From the NCBI GenBank assembly GCA_964484125.1, contig CAZAEK010000007.1, positions 48,429 through 112,428 of the forward strand: DNA of 64,000 bases, written 5' to 3'. Made by a program: the position numbers and the translations under genes. The notes beneath the pieces were generated by a model. The model was not told the DNA's origin. It was given only the letters and a program-made list of their open reading frames with translations, and did not search any database. This stretch comes from DSSM01 sp964484125. Its GTDB lineage: Bacteria > Bacteroidota > Ignavibacteria > Tepidaquicellales > Tepidaquicellaceae. Below, piece after piece: positions 54,036-62,622 of this stretch. Numbering within the stretch: position 1 is the first letter of the stretch; each line of letters opens with the position of its first letter.

Positions 54036-55928
54036 ATGAAAATAAAAAATTCTGAATACATAAAATATTTAGTATTGCAACTTGAGAAGGAATTTGGAAG
54101 GGTATTACCAAGGGGCAAATACTCACATATGTTCGGAGTTTTAAAAATCTTAAGGGATTCAAACAACCTTTTCAGAGATATATACATTCTTTCAAAAAAC
54201 AAAAATCTTGAGATAATAACTGCTTATTTGCTTTTTATAATAAAAAAACTTGAAGAAGGGGAAATAACATTTGAAAACCTTGCCGAAAATATTGAAGCTG
54301 ACAGTGTTTTTTTAAAAAATGAATTTGTAAATTCCTTTGAACCCGGTTTTTTTGATAAAGATATTCAACCAACATTTCCTGAAATAGAAGAGCCCGAAGA
54401 ATCTGAAATAAAGAAATGGAAACCAATAACGATTCCAAACGAAACACTTGAAGAAGAATTTTTAAACAGTGAAATCGAAGATGTTCTATACAGCGAAAAA
54501 GATTTTTCTTCTTCCGGAGGTTTATCTTTAATTAAAAAAGAAGATAATCTTACGGAACAGGCAAAAGTATTTTCGCTACCATCTGATAAAAATACCGAAG
54601 AAGAAAAAACCGTTGAAGAGATTGAAGAAAAAAACGAAAACAAACCTGAACAGGATGAAATATTTGTATTACCGGGAGAGGAATCAGAAGACAAGGTTTC
54701 TGACAATGATTTTGAAACAGAAGATTCAGAAATATTTATAAAAACAGATGAACATACTGAAAATGATAATAAAACCGAACAGAAAGAAGAAGTAAAAATT
54801 ACAGAATCAAAAGAAACAGATAAAAAATCTTTATTCGGTATTTTCAAAATGCAAAAAGAAAAACGCGAAAAATCAAAAGAAGAAATAATAACCACTGTTA
54901 ACAAAGAACCTCAGAGAATATTAATAAGTCCTGATGCAGAGGTAATTTCAAATGAAGCAAAAGCCGAAAAAGAAAAAATAAAAGAAACAACCAGACAAGA
55001 AAAAGATTTAGAAAAAGAATTAATTAATCGGGCGTTTGAAGAGTATCAATCGGAATTAAAAAAGAGGAATATAGTAATTACAAAAGGTCTGGGTGAATTA
55101 TATGACTTTTGTGCAATCGTAGCTAAAAATGCAGAGGGAGAAGACTTTTTAGTTTCAGATGTTCAGATTGGCGACAGGGAGAAAAACATAATTGAAAAGA
55201 TAATTGACAGTTGTCTTTATATGGAAGATTACTCGAGAAAAATGTCTTTTGAGATTATTACTACAGTATATAACACTATATATTTAACTTTGAACAAAAT
55301 ACTTGAAGCAGGTTATGGAATAGACCAGGAAACAGTTAATTTATTTTTGGATGCAATAATATTAATACAAAGACTGATAGAGGGCGGAGAATACAGCGGA
55401 TTCCAGAACACGCTGATTCTTATTGAAGAAAAAAGAAATAATATTATAAACAAACAAAAAGAAAAAGAAGAAATTCAAAATCTTAAAAAGGAAAAACAGG
55501 AATTAGAAAGAAAACTTCTTGAAAAATATACAGATGCTGAACAAAGAAATGATATAAGAGAATTAAAGAATTACATCTTAAGTTTGGAAAAACATTTCAA
55601 TATTGTAAAATCTATCGAGGGTAATTTCAGAATATATGAATCACTCCGAGCATTATCACCATCATTTATAGATTTTAAAAAGATAGTGGAAATATCTCTG
55701 CGCCTTAAAAAAGAAGATTTAGCAAAATTAGCAGAGGCATCATACGTGTTTATAAAACATATACAAAACTACAGAATTAATCCACAGAGCCAGCATATAA
55801 TGGAAATTCTTGATGACATAATAAACAGTATGAAATTATTATTTCTTGAAAAGCAATTAGACGATATACAGCTATTTATAAAATTTTTAAACAACCCGGA
55901 AAACATATCGCGGGGTATTGAAAAATAA
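54036..55928 (+). CDS. Large acidic protein of unknown function next to dnaA
   Basis: 630 residues, no signal peptide or membrane segment. A compact N-terminal part (about 1-100: IKYLVLQLEKEFGRVLPRG, LEIITAYLLFIIKKLEEGEI) is followed by a very Glu/Lys/Ser-rich disordered middle (about 105-340) and a helical C-terminal part (340-630) with SCLYMEDYSRKMSFEIITTV, LFLDAIILIQRLIEGGEYSG and a coiled coil. Parts of the C-terminal helices vaguely recall histidine-phosphotransfer bundles, but no His motif supports it. Its ATG lies at the right end of the candidate origin. It may be co-transcribed with manC downstream (13-bp gap). Confidence 0.6.
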   Translation: MKIKNSEYIKYLVLQLEKEFGRVLPRGKYSHMFGVLKILRDSNNLFRDIYILSKNKNLEIITAYLLFIIKKLEEGEITFENLAENIEADSVFLKNEFVNSFEPGFFDKDIQPTFPEIEEPEESEIKKWKPITIPNETLEEEFLNSEIEDVLYSEKDFSSSGGLSLIKKEDNLTEQAKVFSLPSDKNTEEEKTVEEIEEKNENKPEQDEIFVLPGEESEDKVSDNDFETEDSEIFIKTDEHTENDNKTEQKEEVKITESKETDKKSLFGIFKMQKEKREKSKEEIITTVNKEPQRILISPDAEVISNEAKAEKEKIKETTRQEKDLEKELINRAFEEYQSELKKRNIVITKGLGELYDFCAIVAKNAEGEDFLVSDVQIGDREKNIIEKIIDSCLYMEDYSRKMSFEIITTVYNTIYLTLNKILEAGYGIDQETVNLFLDAIILIQRLIEGGEYSGFQNTLILIEEKRNNIINKQKEKEEIQNLKKEKQELERKLLEKYTDAEQRNDIRELKNYILSLEKHFNIVKSIEGNFRIYESLRALSPSFIDFKKIVEISLRLKKEDLAKLAEASYVFIKHIQNYRINPQSQHIMEILDDIINSMKLLFLEKQLDDIQLFIKFLNNPENISRGIEK

Positions 55929-55941
55929 CCACGGAGAAAAA

Positions 55942-57045
55942 ATGAATAACTATGCAATTATAATGGCTGGCGGCGTAGGAACCCGCTTCTGGCCAAAGGG
56001 AAGGGCAAAGTTGCCTAAACAATTTCTTAAAATAGGTTCTGACTCGGATACAATGATTCAAAAGACAGTTAAACGTCTTGATGGAATGATACCAAACACA
56101 AAAATATTTATTGTTACAAATATTAATTATAAATCCCTTGTAAAAAAACAGCTTCCCCACATTCCGGAAGAAAATATAATTTGCGAACCCTTTGGGAGAA
56201 ACACAGCTCCGTGCATTGCCCTTGCATGTCTTTATATTAAACAGTTTAATCCCAAAGCAGGAGTATTTGTAATTCCATCAGATCATATTGTAAACAACGT
56301 AAAAGATTTTCAGAATGTTGTTAAAACCGGATTATCATTTGTTAAGGATAACGGAGGAATCGTAACACTCGGTATTTCTCCTACAAAACCGGAAACAGGT
56401 TACGGTTATATTCAGTTTGACTCAGATGTACTCACAGAGGTAACTCTGCCCGTTACTCCTGAATACAAAGATACAGTTTATAAAGTTAAAACATTTGCAG
56501 AAAAACCAACTCTCGAAGTCGCGAAAGCATTTCTTGAAAGCGGAGACTTTCTGTGGAACAGCGGTATGTTCATTTTCAGGGTTGATACTATGATGGATGA
56601 ATTTAAAAATAATTTGCCAGAAATATACTCGGAAATGATTTCCCTTGAAAACAAATTATACGATAAGGAATTTCCCAAATTACTTGAAGACACTTATTCA
56701 CAGATAAAAGGTATTTCAGTAGATTACGGTATTATGGAAAAATCGTCTCAGGTTTATACGATAAGAAGCTATTTCGACTGGAGCGATGTAGGTTCATGGG
56801 ATGAAATTTATAATATGAAACAGAAAGATGAAAACGGAAATTTAACACAGGGAATGAGCGTTCTGATAAATACGAAAAACTGTATGGTGCTTAACGACCA
56901 GAGAATCACAGCAGTAGTCGGTTGTGAAGATTTACTTATTATTGATACAGATAACGGATTGCTTGTCTGCAAAAGGGGTGAATCACAGAATGTAAAAGAG
57001 GTGGTTGATTATCTCAGAAGAAAAGGTCTTGACCAGTATTTATAA
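55942..57045 (+). CDS. manC: Mannose-1-phosphate guanylyltransferase
   Basis: 367 residues starting at the ATG at 55942, which follows a GGAG ribosome-binding site by 5-6 bases (the frame opens earlier at TTG 55918). The enzyme makes GDP-mannose for surface polysaccharide synthesis. Motifs: YAIIMAGGVGTRFWPKGRAKLPKQFL, CEPFGRNTAPCIALA, FVIPSDHIV, TFAEKPTLEVAKAFLESGDFLWNSGMFIF, VDYGIMEKSS and FDWSDVGSWD. It lacks the C-terminal phosphomannose isomerase domain found in ManA-ManC fusions. Its GDP-mannose users are not in the window. Confidence 0.94.
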   Translation: MNNYAIIMAGGVGTRFWPKGRAKLPKQFLKIGSDSDTMIQKTVKRLDGMIPNTKIFIVTNINYKSLVKKQLPHIPEENIICEPFGRNTAPCIALACLYIKQFNPKAGVFVIPSDHIVNNVKDFQNVVKTGLSFVKDNGGIVTLGISPTKPETGYGYIQFDSDVLTEVTLPVTPEYKDTVYKVKTFAEKPTLEVAKAFLESGDFLWNSGMFIFRVDTMMDEFKNNLPEIYSEMISLENKLYDKEFPKLLEDTYSQIKGISVDYGIMEKSSQVYTIRSYFDWSDVGSWDEIYNMKQKDENGNLTQGMSVLINTKNCMVLNDQRITAVVGCEDLLIIDTDNGLLVCKRGESQNVKEVVDYLRRKGLDQYL

Positions 57046-57074
57046 AGAATATATTAATTAAAAACAAATATAAA

Positions 57075-57473
57075 ATGAAACTTGAACATCTTGGAATAGC
57101 AGTAAAATCATTAAATGATTCTGTTCCTGTATTTGAAAAAATTTTCAATAAAAAAGCTACTGATATTGAAGAAGTAGCCGAGCAAAAAGTAAGAGTTTGT
57201 AAAATCAAACTTGAAAACTGCGATATTGAAATTCTTGAACCTACTGACCCTGAATCACCCATCGCAAAATTTATAGAAAAAAGAGGAGAAGGAATTCAGC
57301 ATGTCTCTTTTGAAGTACCGGATATCAGGCAATCATTAAGCGAACTTAAAGAAGGCGGAGTAAAATTGATTAACGAAGAACCGAGGACAGGAGCAGAAGG
57401 AATGTTAATAGCATTTTTACATCCGAAATCAACAGCCGGAATTTTGATGGAGCTTGCTCAACATCAAAAATAA
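57075..57473 (+). CDS. mce: Methylmalonyl-CoA epimerase
   Basis: 132 residues of the vicinal-oxygen-chelate fold, racemising (2R)- and (2S)-methylmalonyl-CoA. It starts KLEHLGIAVKSLND and has the family metal-binding positions: His5, Gln37, His76 in GIQHVSFEV and Glu126 in GILMELAQ. This fits a propionyl-CoA/succinyl-CoA route together with the TCA genes in the window. Methylmalonyl-CoA mutase is not here. It sits between manC and uvrC, probably in one transcript (gaps 29 and 9 bp), with no obvious functional link. Confidence 0.94.
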   Translation: MKLEHLGIAVKSLNDSVPVFEKIFNKKATDIEEVAEQKVRVCKIKLENCDIEILEPTDPESPIAKFIEKRGEGIQHVSFEVPDIRQSLSELKEGGVKLINEEPRTGAEGMLIAFLHPKSTAGILMELAQHQK

Positions 57474-57482
57474 AATTCTTCC

Positions 57483-59360
57483 ATGCTTGAGGAAAAACTA
57501 AATAACTTACCATCAACCCCTGGAGTTTATCAGTTTAAAGATTCAAACGGAAAAGTTATTTATGTAGGCAAGGCAAAAAATCTTAAGAACAGGGTTAGGC
57601 AGTATTTTCATTCTAAACCTGCTTATGGCAGAATATCGGCAATGGTCAGCAGGATATCCGATATTGAATTGATACAAACGGATTCAGAAATTGAAGCACT
57701 AATACTTGAGCTGAATTTAATAAAAGAACTTAAACCAAAATACAATGTCAATCTAAAAGATGACAAAACATATCCTTACATTGTAATAACAAACGAACCC
57801 TTTCCGAGAATTTTCCCAACCAGAAATAAAAGAACAGACGGTTCAAGATATTTCGGTCCATATACAGATGTAAAGACAATGCGATATGCATTGAAATCAA
57901 TAAGAGATATTTTTCAGATTCGTTCCTGTAATTTGAATCTCACCGAGCAATCAATAAAGGAAAAGAAATTTAAAATTTGTCTTGATTATCATATCCATAA
58001 ATGCGAAGGGCCTTGCGAGGGTTTTATCACAAAAGAGATGTATAATGATACAATCAATCAGGTAGCAAAATTATTAAACGGAAAAACTACTTCTCTTGTA
58101 AACGAGCTTCAGAATAAGATGAAGGAATACTCTGAAAAATTTATGTTTGAACAGGCGGCAAAAATACGTGATAAAATCGAAGCAATTAATATCTATACAT
58201 CGAGGCAAAAAATGGTTACAGACGAACTTATTGACAGGGACGTATTTGCACTTGAAAAAGAAGATAACGACGGATGTGGAATGGTATTAAAAATCCGTGA
58301 CGGAAAGGTAATTGGTAAAACACATTATTATGTTAACAACGTACTCGAAGAAGAAGAATCAAAAATACTTGAGAACATAATAACAAATCATTATAATAAA
58401 ACAGATTATATACCCGAAGAAATATTTACAGATAAAGAACTTGAGAACAAAAACCTGATAGAAGAATGGCTGAGCAAATCGAAGGGATTAAAAGTTGAAT
58501 TAGTTACTCCGAAAATCGGTGAGAAAGCGAAACTTGTATCAATGGTAAAGGCAAATGCACGATTAATGCTTGAAGAGTTAAAACTTTCAAAACTTAAAAA
58601 AGATTTTATTGCTCCGTCGCTTGAAGCATTAAAAAGGGATTTAAGTCTTAAAAAAATTCCAAAGAAAATAGAATGTTTTGATATATCACATATTCAGGGA
58701 ACAGATACGGTTGCCTCAATGGTAGTATTCATAGATGCAAAACCCAAAAAAACAGAATACAGAAAATTTAAAATACGAAGTGTTTCCAATGAAACAGGAA
58801 CGCCCGATGATTTTTTATCTATGCGGGAAGTTATTCACAGGAGATATAAAAGATTGCTTGAAGAAAATACTCCCCTTCCCGATTTAATAATAGTTGACGG
58901 AGGTAAGGGTCAGCTTTCATCTGCTGTTACGGTTTTAAAATCTATCGGAATTAAAATATTAAACGACTCTGCCGCAGATAATTCCGTTTCAAATAATAAT
59001 TCGCTGTCTGTTATTGGTCTTGCAAAACGTCTTGAAGAGGTATATATACCTGATAATCCCGAACCTCTTAATATTCCCAAAACATCAAGCGGAATAAGAC
59101 TTTTGCAAAGAGTGCGTGATGAAGCTCACAGATTCGCAGTTACTTTTCACAGGAGTCTGAGAGATAAAAGAACATTAACTTCAGAGTTAACGGCAATTCC
59201 CGGCATCGGTGAAAAAACCTCTAAAAAATTACTCACAGAATTTGGTTCAATAGAAAACATCAGAAATATAATTGAAACAACACCCGGTGAAATAGAAAAT
59301 ACTGCGGGAAAAAAAACATTAAACTCATTAAAAAAATATTTTGAATTTAATACCGATTAA
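57483..59360 (+). CDS. uvrC: Excinuclease ABC subunit C
   Basis: 625 residues of the nucleotide-excision-repair endonuclease UvrC, which nicks both sides of a lesion after UvrAB binding. The N-terminal GIY-YIG nuclease is STPGVYQFKDSNGKVIYVGKAKNL (11-34); a UVR motif lies near 200 (ALEKEDNDG region preceded by EQAAKIRDKIEAI), the RNase H-like second nuclease has FDISHIQGTDTVASMVVF, IIVDGGKGQLSSA, and a C-terminal helix-hairpin-helix pair begins with IPGIGEKTSKKLLTEFG. Domain order and length are normal. uvrA and uvrB are not in the window. Confidence 0.96.
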   Translation: MLEEKLNNLPSTPGVYQFKDSNGKVIYVGKAKNLKNRVRQYFHSKPAYGRISAMVSRISDIELIQTDSEIEALILELNLIKELKPKYNVNLKDDKTYPYIVITNEPFPRIFPTRNKRTDGSRYFGPYTDVKTMRYALKSIRDIFQIRSCNLNLTEQSIKEKKFKICLDYHIHKCEGPCEGFITKEMYNDTINQVAKLLNGKTTSLVNELQNKMKEYSEKFMFEQAAKIRDKIEAINIYTSRQKMVTDELIDRDVFALEKEDNDGCGMVLKIRDGKVIGKTHYYVNNVLEEEESKILENIITNHYNKTDYIPEEIFTDKELENKNLIEEWLSKSKGLKVELVTPKIGEKAKLVSMVKANARLMLEELKLSKLKKDFIAPSLEALKRDLSLKKIPKKIECFDISHIQGTDTVASMVVFIDAKPKKTEYRKFKIRSVSNETGTPDDFLSMREVIHRRYKRLLEENTPLPDLIIVDGGKGQLSSAVTVLKSIGIKILNDSAADNSVSNNNSLSVIGLAKRLEEVYIPDNPEPLNIPKTSSGIRLLQRVRDEAHRFAVTFHRSLRDKRTLTSELTAIPGIGEKTSKKLLTEFGSIENIRNIIETTPGEIENTAGKKTLNSLKKYFEFNTD

Positions 59361-59362
59361 TT

Positions 59363-60163
59363 ATGAAAGCAGGATATTTACAGTTCTATCCGGAATTAGG
59401 AAATCCGGCAAAGAACATTGAAAAAATAAAATATTTATTAAAAGATAAAGAATTTGATTTAATAGTTTTACCCGAGCTTGCAAATACGGGATATCTATTC
59501 AATACAAAAGAAGAACTTATAAAACTGAGCGAAAAAGCAGGCGAAGGACTATTCTATAATTCACTGCTAGAAATTGCAAAAACAATGAATGCGTATATAA
59601 TAGCCGGATTTGCCGAATCCGAAGGTGAAAATATATATAATTCAGCAATGCTTGTATCTCCCGAAGGCATAGAAGGTATTTACAGAAAAATTCATCTATT
59701 TGACGAAGAGAAAAAATTATTTACCCCCGGAAATTACGGATTTAAAACTTTTAATATAAATATAAAAAACGAAATAGTAAAAACAGGAATTATGATTTGT
59801 TTCGACTGGGCATTTCCGGAAGCCGCACGCACACTTGCTTTGCAGGGTTCTCAGATTATCTGCCACCCTTCAAATCTTGTTATGCCATATTGCCAGAAAG
59901 CAATGTTTGCAAGAGCAGTAGAAAACAGAGTCTTCATTATTACTGCAAACCGTTACGGAACAGATATAAACGGAGAGAATAAAATTTCTTTTACAGGCGG
60001 GAGCGTTATGATTGATTGTACTGGAAATTATATTGCAAACGCCCCTGTTGACAAAGATGAAGTATTTATTACCGGAATAAACCCCGAAGACGCAAAAAAT
60101 AAATTTATTAATCCGAATAACAATCTTTTTGAAGACAGGAAAAAAGAATTTTATTATAATTAA
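59363..60163 (+). CDS. Nitrilase-family carbon-nitrogen hydrolase
   Basis: 266 residues with the Glu-Lys-Cys triad of the nitrilase superfamily: Glu38 in VLPELANTGY, Lys109 in YRKIHLF, Cys146 in MICFDWAFPEAAR. It probably hydrolyses an amide; many close relatives are omega-amidases or general C-N hydrolases, but the residue pattern does not fix the substrate. MPYCQKAMFARAVENRVFIITANRYG is the conserved region before the third strand. It begins 2 bp after uvrC, so it is in the same operon. Confidence 0.88.
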   Translation: MKAGYLQFYPELGNPAKNIEKIKYLLKDKEFDLIVLPELANTGYLFNTKEELIKLSEKAGEGLFYNSLLEIAKTMNAYIIAGFAESEGENIYNSAMLVSPEGIEGIYRKIHLFDEEKKLFTPGNYGFKTFNINIKNEIVKTGIMICFDWAFPEAARTLALQGSQIICHPSNLVMPYCQKAMFARAVENRVFIITANRYGTDINGENKISFTGGSVMIDCTGNYIANAPVDKDEVFITGINPEDAKNKFINPNNNLFEDRKKEFYYN

Positions 60164-60244
60164 ACCATTTAAAAAATAATATATTGAAACTAATAATTCT
60201 ATGTGTAGTTAAAAAAAAGAGTAAAACTTATAAAAATTAAAACA

Positions 60245-60571
60245 ATGAAAACAAAAATATTTATTATTTTTCTTTCTGTTTTTTCTGTTTCGCTTTTTAT
60301 CTCAGGCATGGCAAATTCGCAGGTTGTATATATCACAAGTTATAAATCCGATGCCGATAAAATCATTTATGTATCGGAATATAAATCCGAAGCCGATATG
60401 GTGGTATATGAAACTGATTATAAATCTGAAGCGAAACCGTATAGCGGAATCTGGTACTTTACAAAATATAAATCAGATGCCGATTGGAAAATTTATTTTA
60501 CAAAGTATAAGTCCGAAGCCGATATAATTGTTTATTTTTCAAGATATAAATCAGATGCCGGCTGGAGATAG
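60245..60571 (+). CDS. Secreted YKSEAD-repeat protein (DUF6150-like)
   Basis: 108 residues: a signal peptide of 26 residues (FSVSLFISGMANSQ) and then six repeats of about 13 residues with pattern [VI]-[VIW]-Y-x-[TS]-x-YKS-[DE]-A. Examples are VVYITSYKSDAD, IIYVSEYKSEAD, VVYETDYKSEA, IWYFTKYKSDAD, IYFTKYKSEAD and VYFSRYKSDAG. A four-residue insert follows the third repeat. It resembles the Bacteroidota family annotated as DUF6150, function unknown. The alternation suggests a small beta-solenoid or sheet. It is spaced 80 bp from the amidase and 12 bp from the next esterase gene. Confidence 0.75.
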   Translation: MKTKIFIIFLSVFSVSLFISGMANSQVVYITSYKSDADKIIYVSEYKSEADMVVYETDYKSEAKPYSGIWYFTKYKSDADWKIYFTKYKSEADIIVYFSRYKSDAGWR

Positions 60572-60583
60572 GCAAAAATATAT

Positions 60584-61147
60584 ATGATAATATACATACA
60601 TGGATTTGGAAGCTCCGGCGGAGGCACAAAAGCTGTTGAGACTATTGAGTTTTTTAAAAATGATATAGTGCTTGCGCCCACACTTCCCATAGAGCCGGTT
60701 CAGGCAATAGATTTTTTAAGCAATGAAATAGAAAAAGCCGGAGAAAAAGTTTTTCTGATTGGAAGTTCGCTCGGAGGTTTTTATTCTATAATACTATCTG
60801 CCAAATATAACATTTCTGCTGCCTTGATTAATCCGGCAGTAAATGCATTCAGCGGACTAAGGGGATATATTGGGATGCAAACACGTGATAATGGTGAAGT
60901 ATTTGAATGGAAAGAAGAGCACGTTAATCAACTGGAAGAAATGAATAAAAAATATTTTACTCGGTTAAATGGATTAAACATTATGCTTTTACTTGCTAAG
61001 GATGACGAGTTACTACCCTATGAAAAAACTCTTTCATTAATAAAAAATCCGGGGAAAACAATCATTCTCGATGAATGTACTCACCGGTTTTTAAAATACA
61101 AAGAAGTTCTTCCGGAAATAAAAAGTTTTTTTGAAAGCCGTCTTTAA
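60584..61147 (+). CDS. YqiA/UPF0227-type alpha/beta-hydrolase esterase
   Basis: 187 residues with a small esterase layout: IIYIHGFGSSGGG at the start, nucleophile Ser62 in LIGSSLGGFY (GxSxG), candidate Asp in LLLAKDDELLPY and His in DECTHRF. YqiA hydrolyses short acyl esters in vitro but its cellular substrate is unknown. It has no signal peptide. It follows the YKSEAD repeat gene by 12 bp and faces the globin gene convergently. Confidence 0.85.
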   Translation: MIIYIHGFGSSGGGTKAVETIEFFKNDIVLAPTLPIEPVQAIDFLSNEIEKAGEKVFLIGSSLGGFYSIILSAKYNISAALINPAVNAFSGLRGYIGMQTRDNGEVFEWKEEHVNQLEEMNKKYFTRLNGLNIMLLLAKDDELLPYEKTLSLIKNPGKTIILDECTHRFLKYKEVLPEIKSFFESRL

Positions 61148-61167
61148 TATATTATAAACAAGTAATA

Positions 61168-61584
61168 TTAACCTTTGTAAACATCGCTTTTCATAATCTC
61201 GACGAGAATCTGATAAAATTTATCCCAAATTTTTTCTGTTTGTTCATCCCATTCGTTACCTGAAATGGTTTTTAATGCATAAAACAGGGCTGTTTTAAAA
61301 GTCTCATATTGCTTTTCTTCAACACCGTAATCAGCATGCCTTTTTCCTAAATCCTGTATCGCAGGCAAAATAATATCCGGATTGTTCAATCCCTCAGATA
61401 CAGTTTTCATCATTACCATAATCCTATGCTGCTGGTCTTCAATATCTCCTTTGAATAACTTTGCAGAGCCGGGGTCGAGCTCAAATAACTTCTCATACAA
61501 TAATTTCCAGCAATCGGTAAACTGTACTTTTTTAAAAGTATCCTGAATTACATTTATTTCTTCTTTCGTAAATGAGTGTTCCAT
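61168..61584 (-). CDS. Single-domain globin
   Basis: 138 residues from the ATG at 61584. It has the 3-over-3 globin pattern: VIQDTFKKVQF, WKLLYEKLFELDP and then the F-helix DLGKRHADYGVE, where His83 is the likely proximal heme ligand; QQHRIM is at the distal region. FYALKTISG-EWDEQTEKIWDKFYQIL is the G-H helix end. Similarity is closest to single-domain globins related to flavohemoglobin. It could bind O2 or NO. It is transcribed away from the following repeat-rich leader region. Confidence 0.86.
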   Translation of the reverse strand: MEHSFTKEEINVIQDTFKKVQFTDCWKLLYEKLFELDPGSAKLFKGDIEDQQHRIMVMMKTVSEGLNNPDIILPAIQDLGKRHADYGVEEKQYETFKTALFYALKTISGNEWDEQTEKIWDKFYQILVEIMKSDVYKG

Positions 61585-61680
61585 TTTCAATAAATTATTA
61601 ATAAAACTTTTCTTTTTAAAACTTACACAATATAAAATTAGTTCAAATAAAATTAAAATTGTAGTATATTAAGCAAAAAA

Positions 61681-61700
61681 AGTTTATCAAGTTTATCAAG
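61681..61700. repeat. Nonamer repeat (inverse orientation of the panB-nrnA repeat)
   Basis: AGTTTATCA twice plus AG; on the minus strand this reads CTTGATAAACTTGATAAACT, the same 9-mer that builds the tandem repeat at 13931-13995. Confidence 0.8.
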
Positions 61701-61728
61701 CGAAGAATTTCTTTGACTCTATAAAATA

Positions 61729-61765
61729 ATCTGTGTAAATCTGTTATATCTGTGTTATCCGTGTT
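61729..61765. repeat. Degenerate ATCTGTGTT repeat
   Basis: Units begin at 61729 (ATCTGTGTAA), 61739 (ATCTGTTAT), 61748 (ATCTGTGTT) and 61757 (ATCCGTGTT), spaced 10, 9 and 9 bases. Similar strings occur as intergenic repeats in other environmental bacteria as far as I recall; no function is known to me. Confidence 0.6.
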
Positions 61766-62045
61766 CAATGTTTTTTAAAAAAAATGGAAAAAATCAAGTT
61801 TTTTCACCCCTTCTAAAAAAAATAGTTTTGCCCTTTTTTTGAAATACTATTTTTTTACCACCCTGTATTTGTCGCTATATTTATATAGCAGTTATGGGCG
61901 TTGCGAAAAATATTTACCAAAAAATAACGTATTGATTCAGGAAAAAGTGTCCTTGACAGTCTCCTTAACTTTCTGCATTTTTGTATATAATTACTTATTA
62001 AATTAAAATATAAACTCTTATAAACTTTTTTAAAATAATAAAATT

Positions 62046-62051
62046 AAGGAG
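62046..62051 (+). promoter_or_regulatory. Strong Shine-Dalgarno site AAGGAG for the 72-residue protein
   Basis: AAGGAG ends 8 bases before the ATG at 62060. It is unusually good compared with the AT-rich leaders of most genes here, suggesting high translation of the following small secreted protein. Confidence 0.7.
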
Positions 62052-62059
62052 AAAAAAAA

Positions 62060-62278
62060 ATGAAATTCAAAGCAATCGTAATCGCAATCTTAATGTTAGT
62101 TGGTGTTTCTTTCACCACATTATCATCTGCAAATGCAGAAGTAAAAACAAATGCAGCACAGCAGGAAACTCTTGACAACGTAACAAGAGTAAGAGTATTA
62201 ATTGACGGCGTATGGTATGTCATAGTTTATGACGCCGATGGTAAAGTTGTTGAAGTATATACGGAACTTCAATGCTAA
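62060..62278 (+). CDS. Small secreted protein, function unknown
   Basis: 72 residues with a clean signal peptide (IVIAILMLVGVSFTTLSSANA, likely cut after ANA at residue 26). The mature part is 46 residues, LDNVTRVRVLIDGVWYVIVYDADGKVVEVYTEL ending in Cys, with a beta-strand feel and one Cys only. A strong Shine-Dalgarno sequence precedes it. I recognise no family. It is followed by two further small genes. Confidence 0.6.
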   Translation: MKFKAIVIAILMLVGVSFTTLSSANAEVKTNAAQQETLDNVTRVRVLIDGVWYVIVYDADGKVVEVYTELQC

Positions 62279-62332
62279 GATATAAAAAAGAATATTTTTT
62301 AAAAACTTTTAAAAACTTTAATCTAAATCAAA

Positions 62333-62524
62333 ATGGATAAAAACACATTAACCGCGGAAACAAAATACTATTACTTCTCATCCACGTCAAACAGTTTAAG
62401 AGGCGGCAGAAAAAATTCAGCAGGCAGTGCTCCCCTTTCATTTGAGATGTATGGCGAGGAAGAAAAAAGTGATATGGTAAGATATATGTTTATGCTGAAC
62501 AGGGAATTATCTGCAGACGCATAA
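62333..62524 (+). CDS. Small protein of unknown function
   Basis: 63 residues, MDKNTLTAETKYYYFSSTSNSLRGG and a C-terminal acidic/Met-rich part (MVRYMFMLNREL). No signal peptide or membrane segment. Its start and the neighbouring small genes suggest a real gene, but there is no family match. It lies between the 72-residue and the 114-residue proteins. Confidence 0.45.
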   Translation: MDKNTLTAETKYYYFSSTSNSLRGGRKNSAGSAPLSFEMYGEEEKSDMVRYMFMLNRELSADA

Positions 62525-62622
62525 AACAGATAAATAAGAGAAGAAATAAAAACACTAAGAAACAGAATTAATTAAGAAATAAAAAAAGATAAAAAATTTT
62601 AAAACACTAAAATATTATTCCA

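Larger units (their letters stand above)
61591..62059. other. Repeat-rich gene-free region upstream of a small secreted protein
   Basis: 469 bp without a gene. Contains two copies of AGTTTATCA (61681-61698), four degenerate ATCTGTGTT nonamers (61729-61765), and an 11-bp AT inverted repeat, AAAAAAATAGT at 61816-61826 and ACTATTTTTTT at 61846-61856. It ends in a long, strongly A-rich leader before the ATG at 62060. No clear promoter was found. Confidence 0.65.

Noticed and set aside
54365..54904. 179-residue Ser-rich frame antisense to the acidic protein
   Set aside because: Antisense of a Glu/Lys/Asp-rich stretch gives Ser/Phe/Leu-rich open frames by codon complement; no other evidence.
60324..60527. 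67-residue frame overlapping the YKSEAD repeat gene
   Set aside because: Out-of-frame shadow of the repeats in the real gene, with no independent start signal.
61953..61991. TTGACA and TATAAT as a sigma-70 promoter for the small secreted protein
   Set aside because: The spacer is 27 bases, far from 17, so the pair is probably chance in AT-rich DNA.
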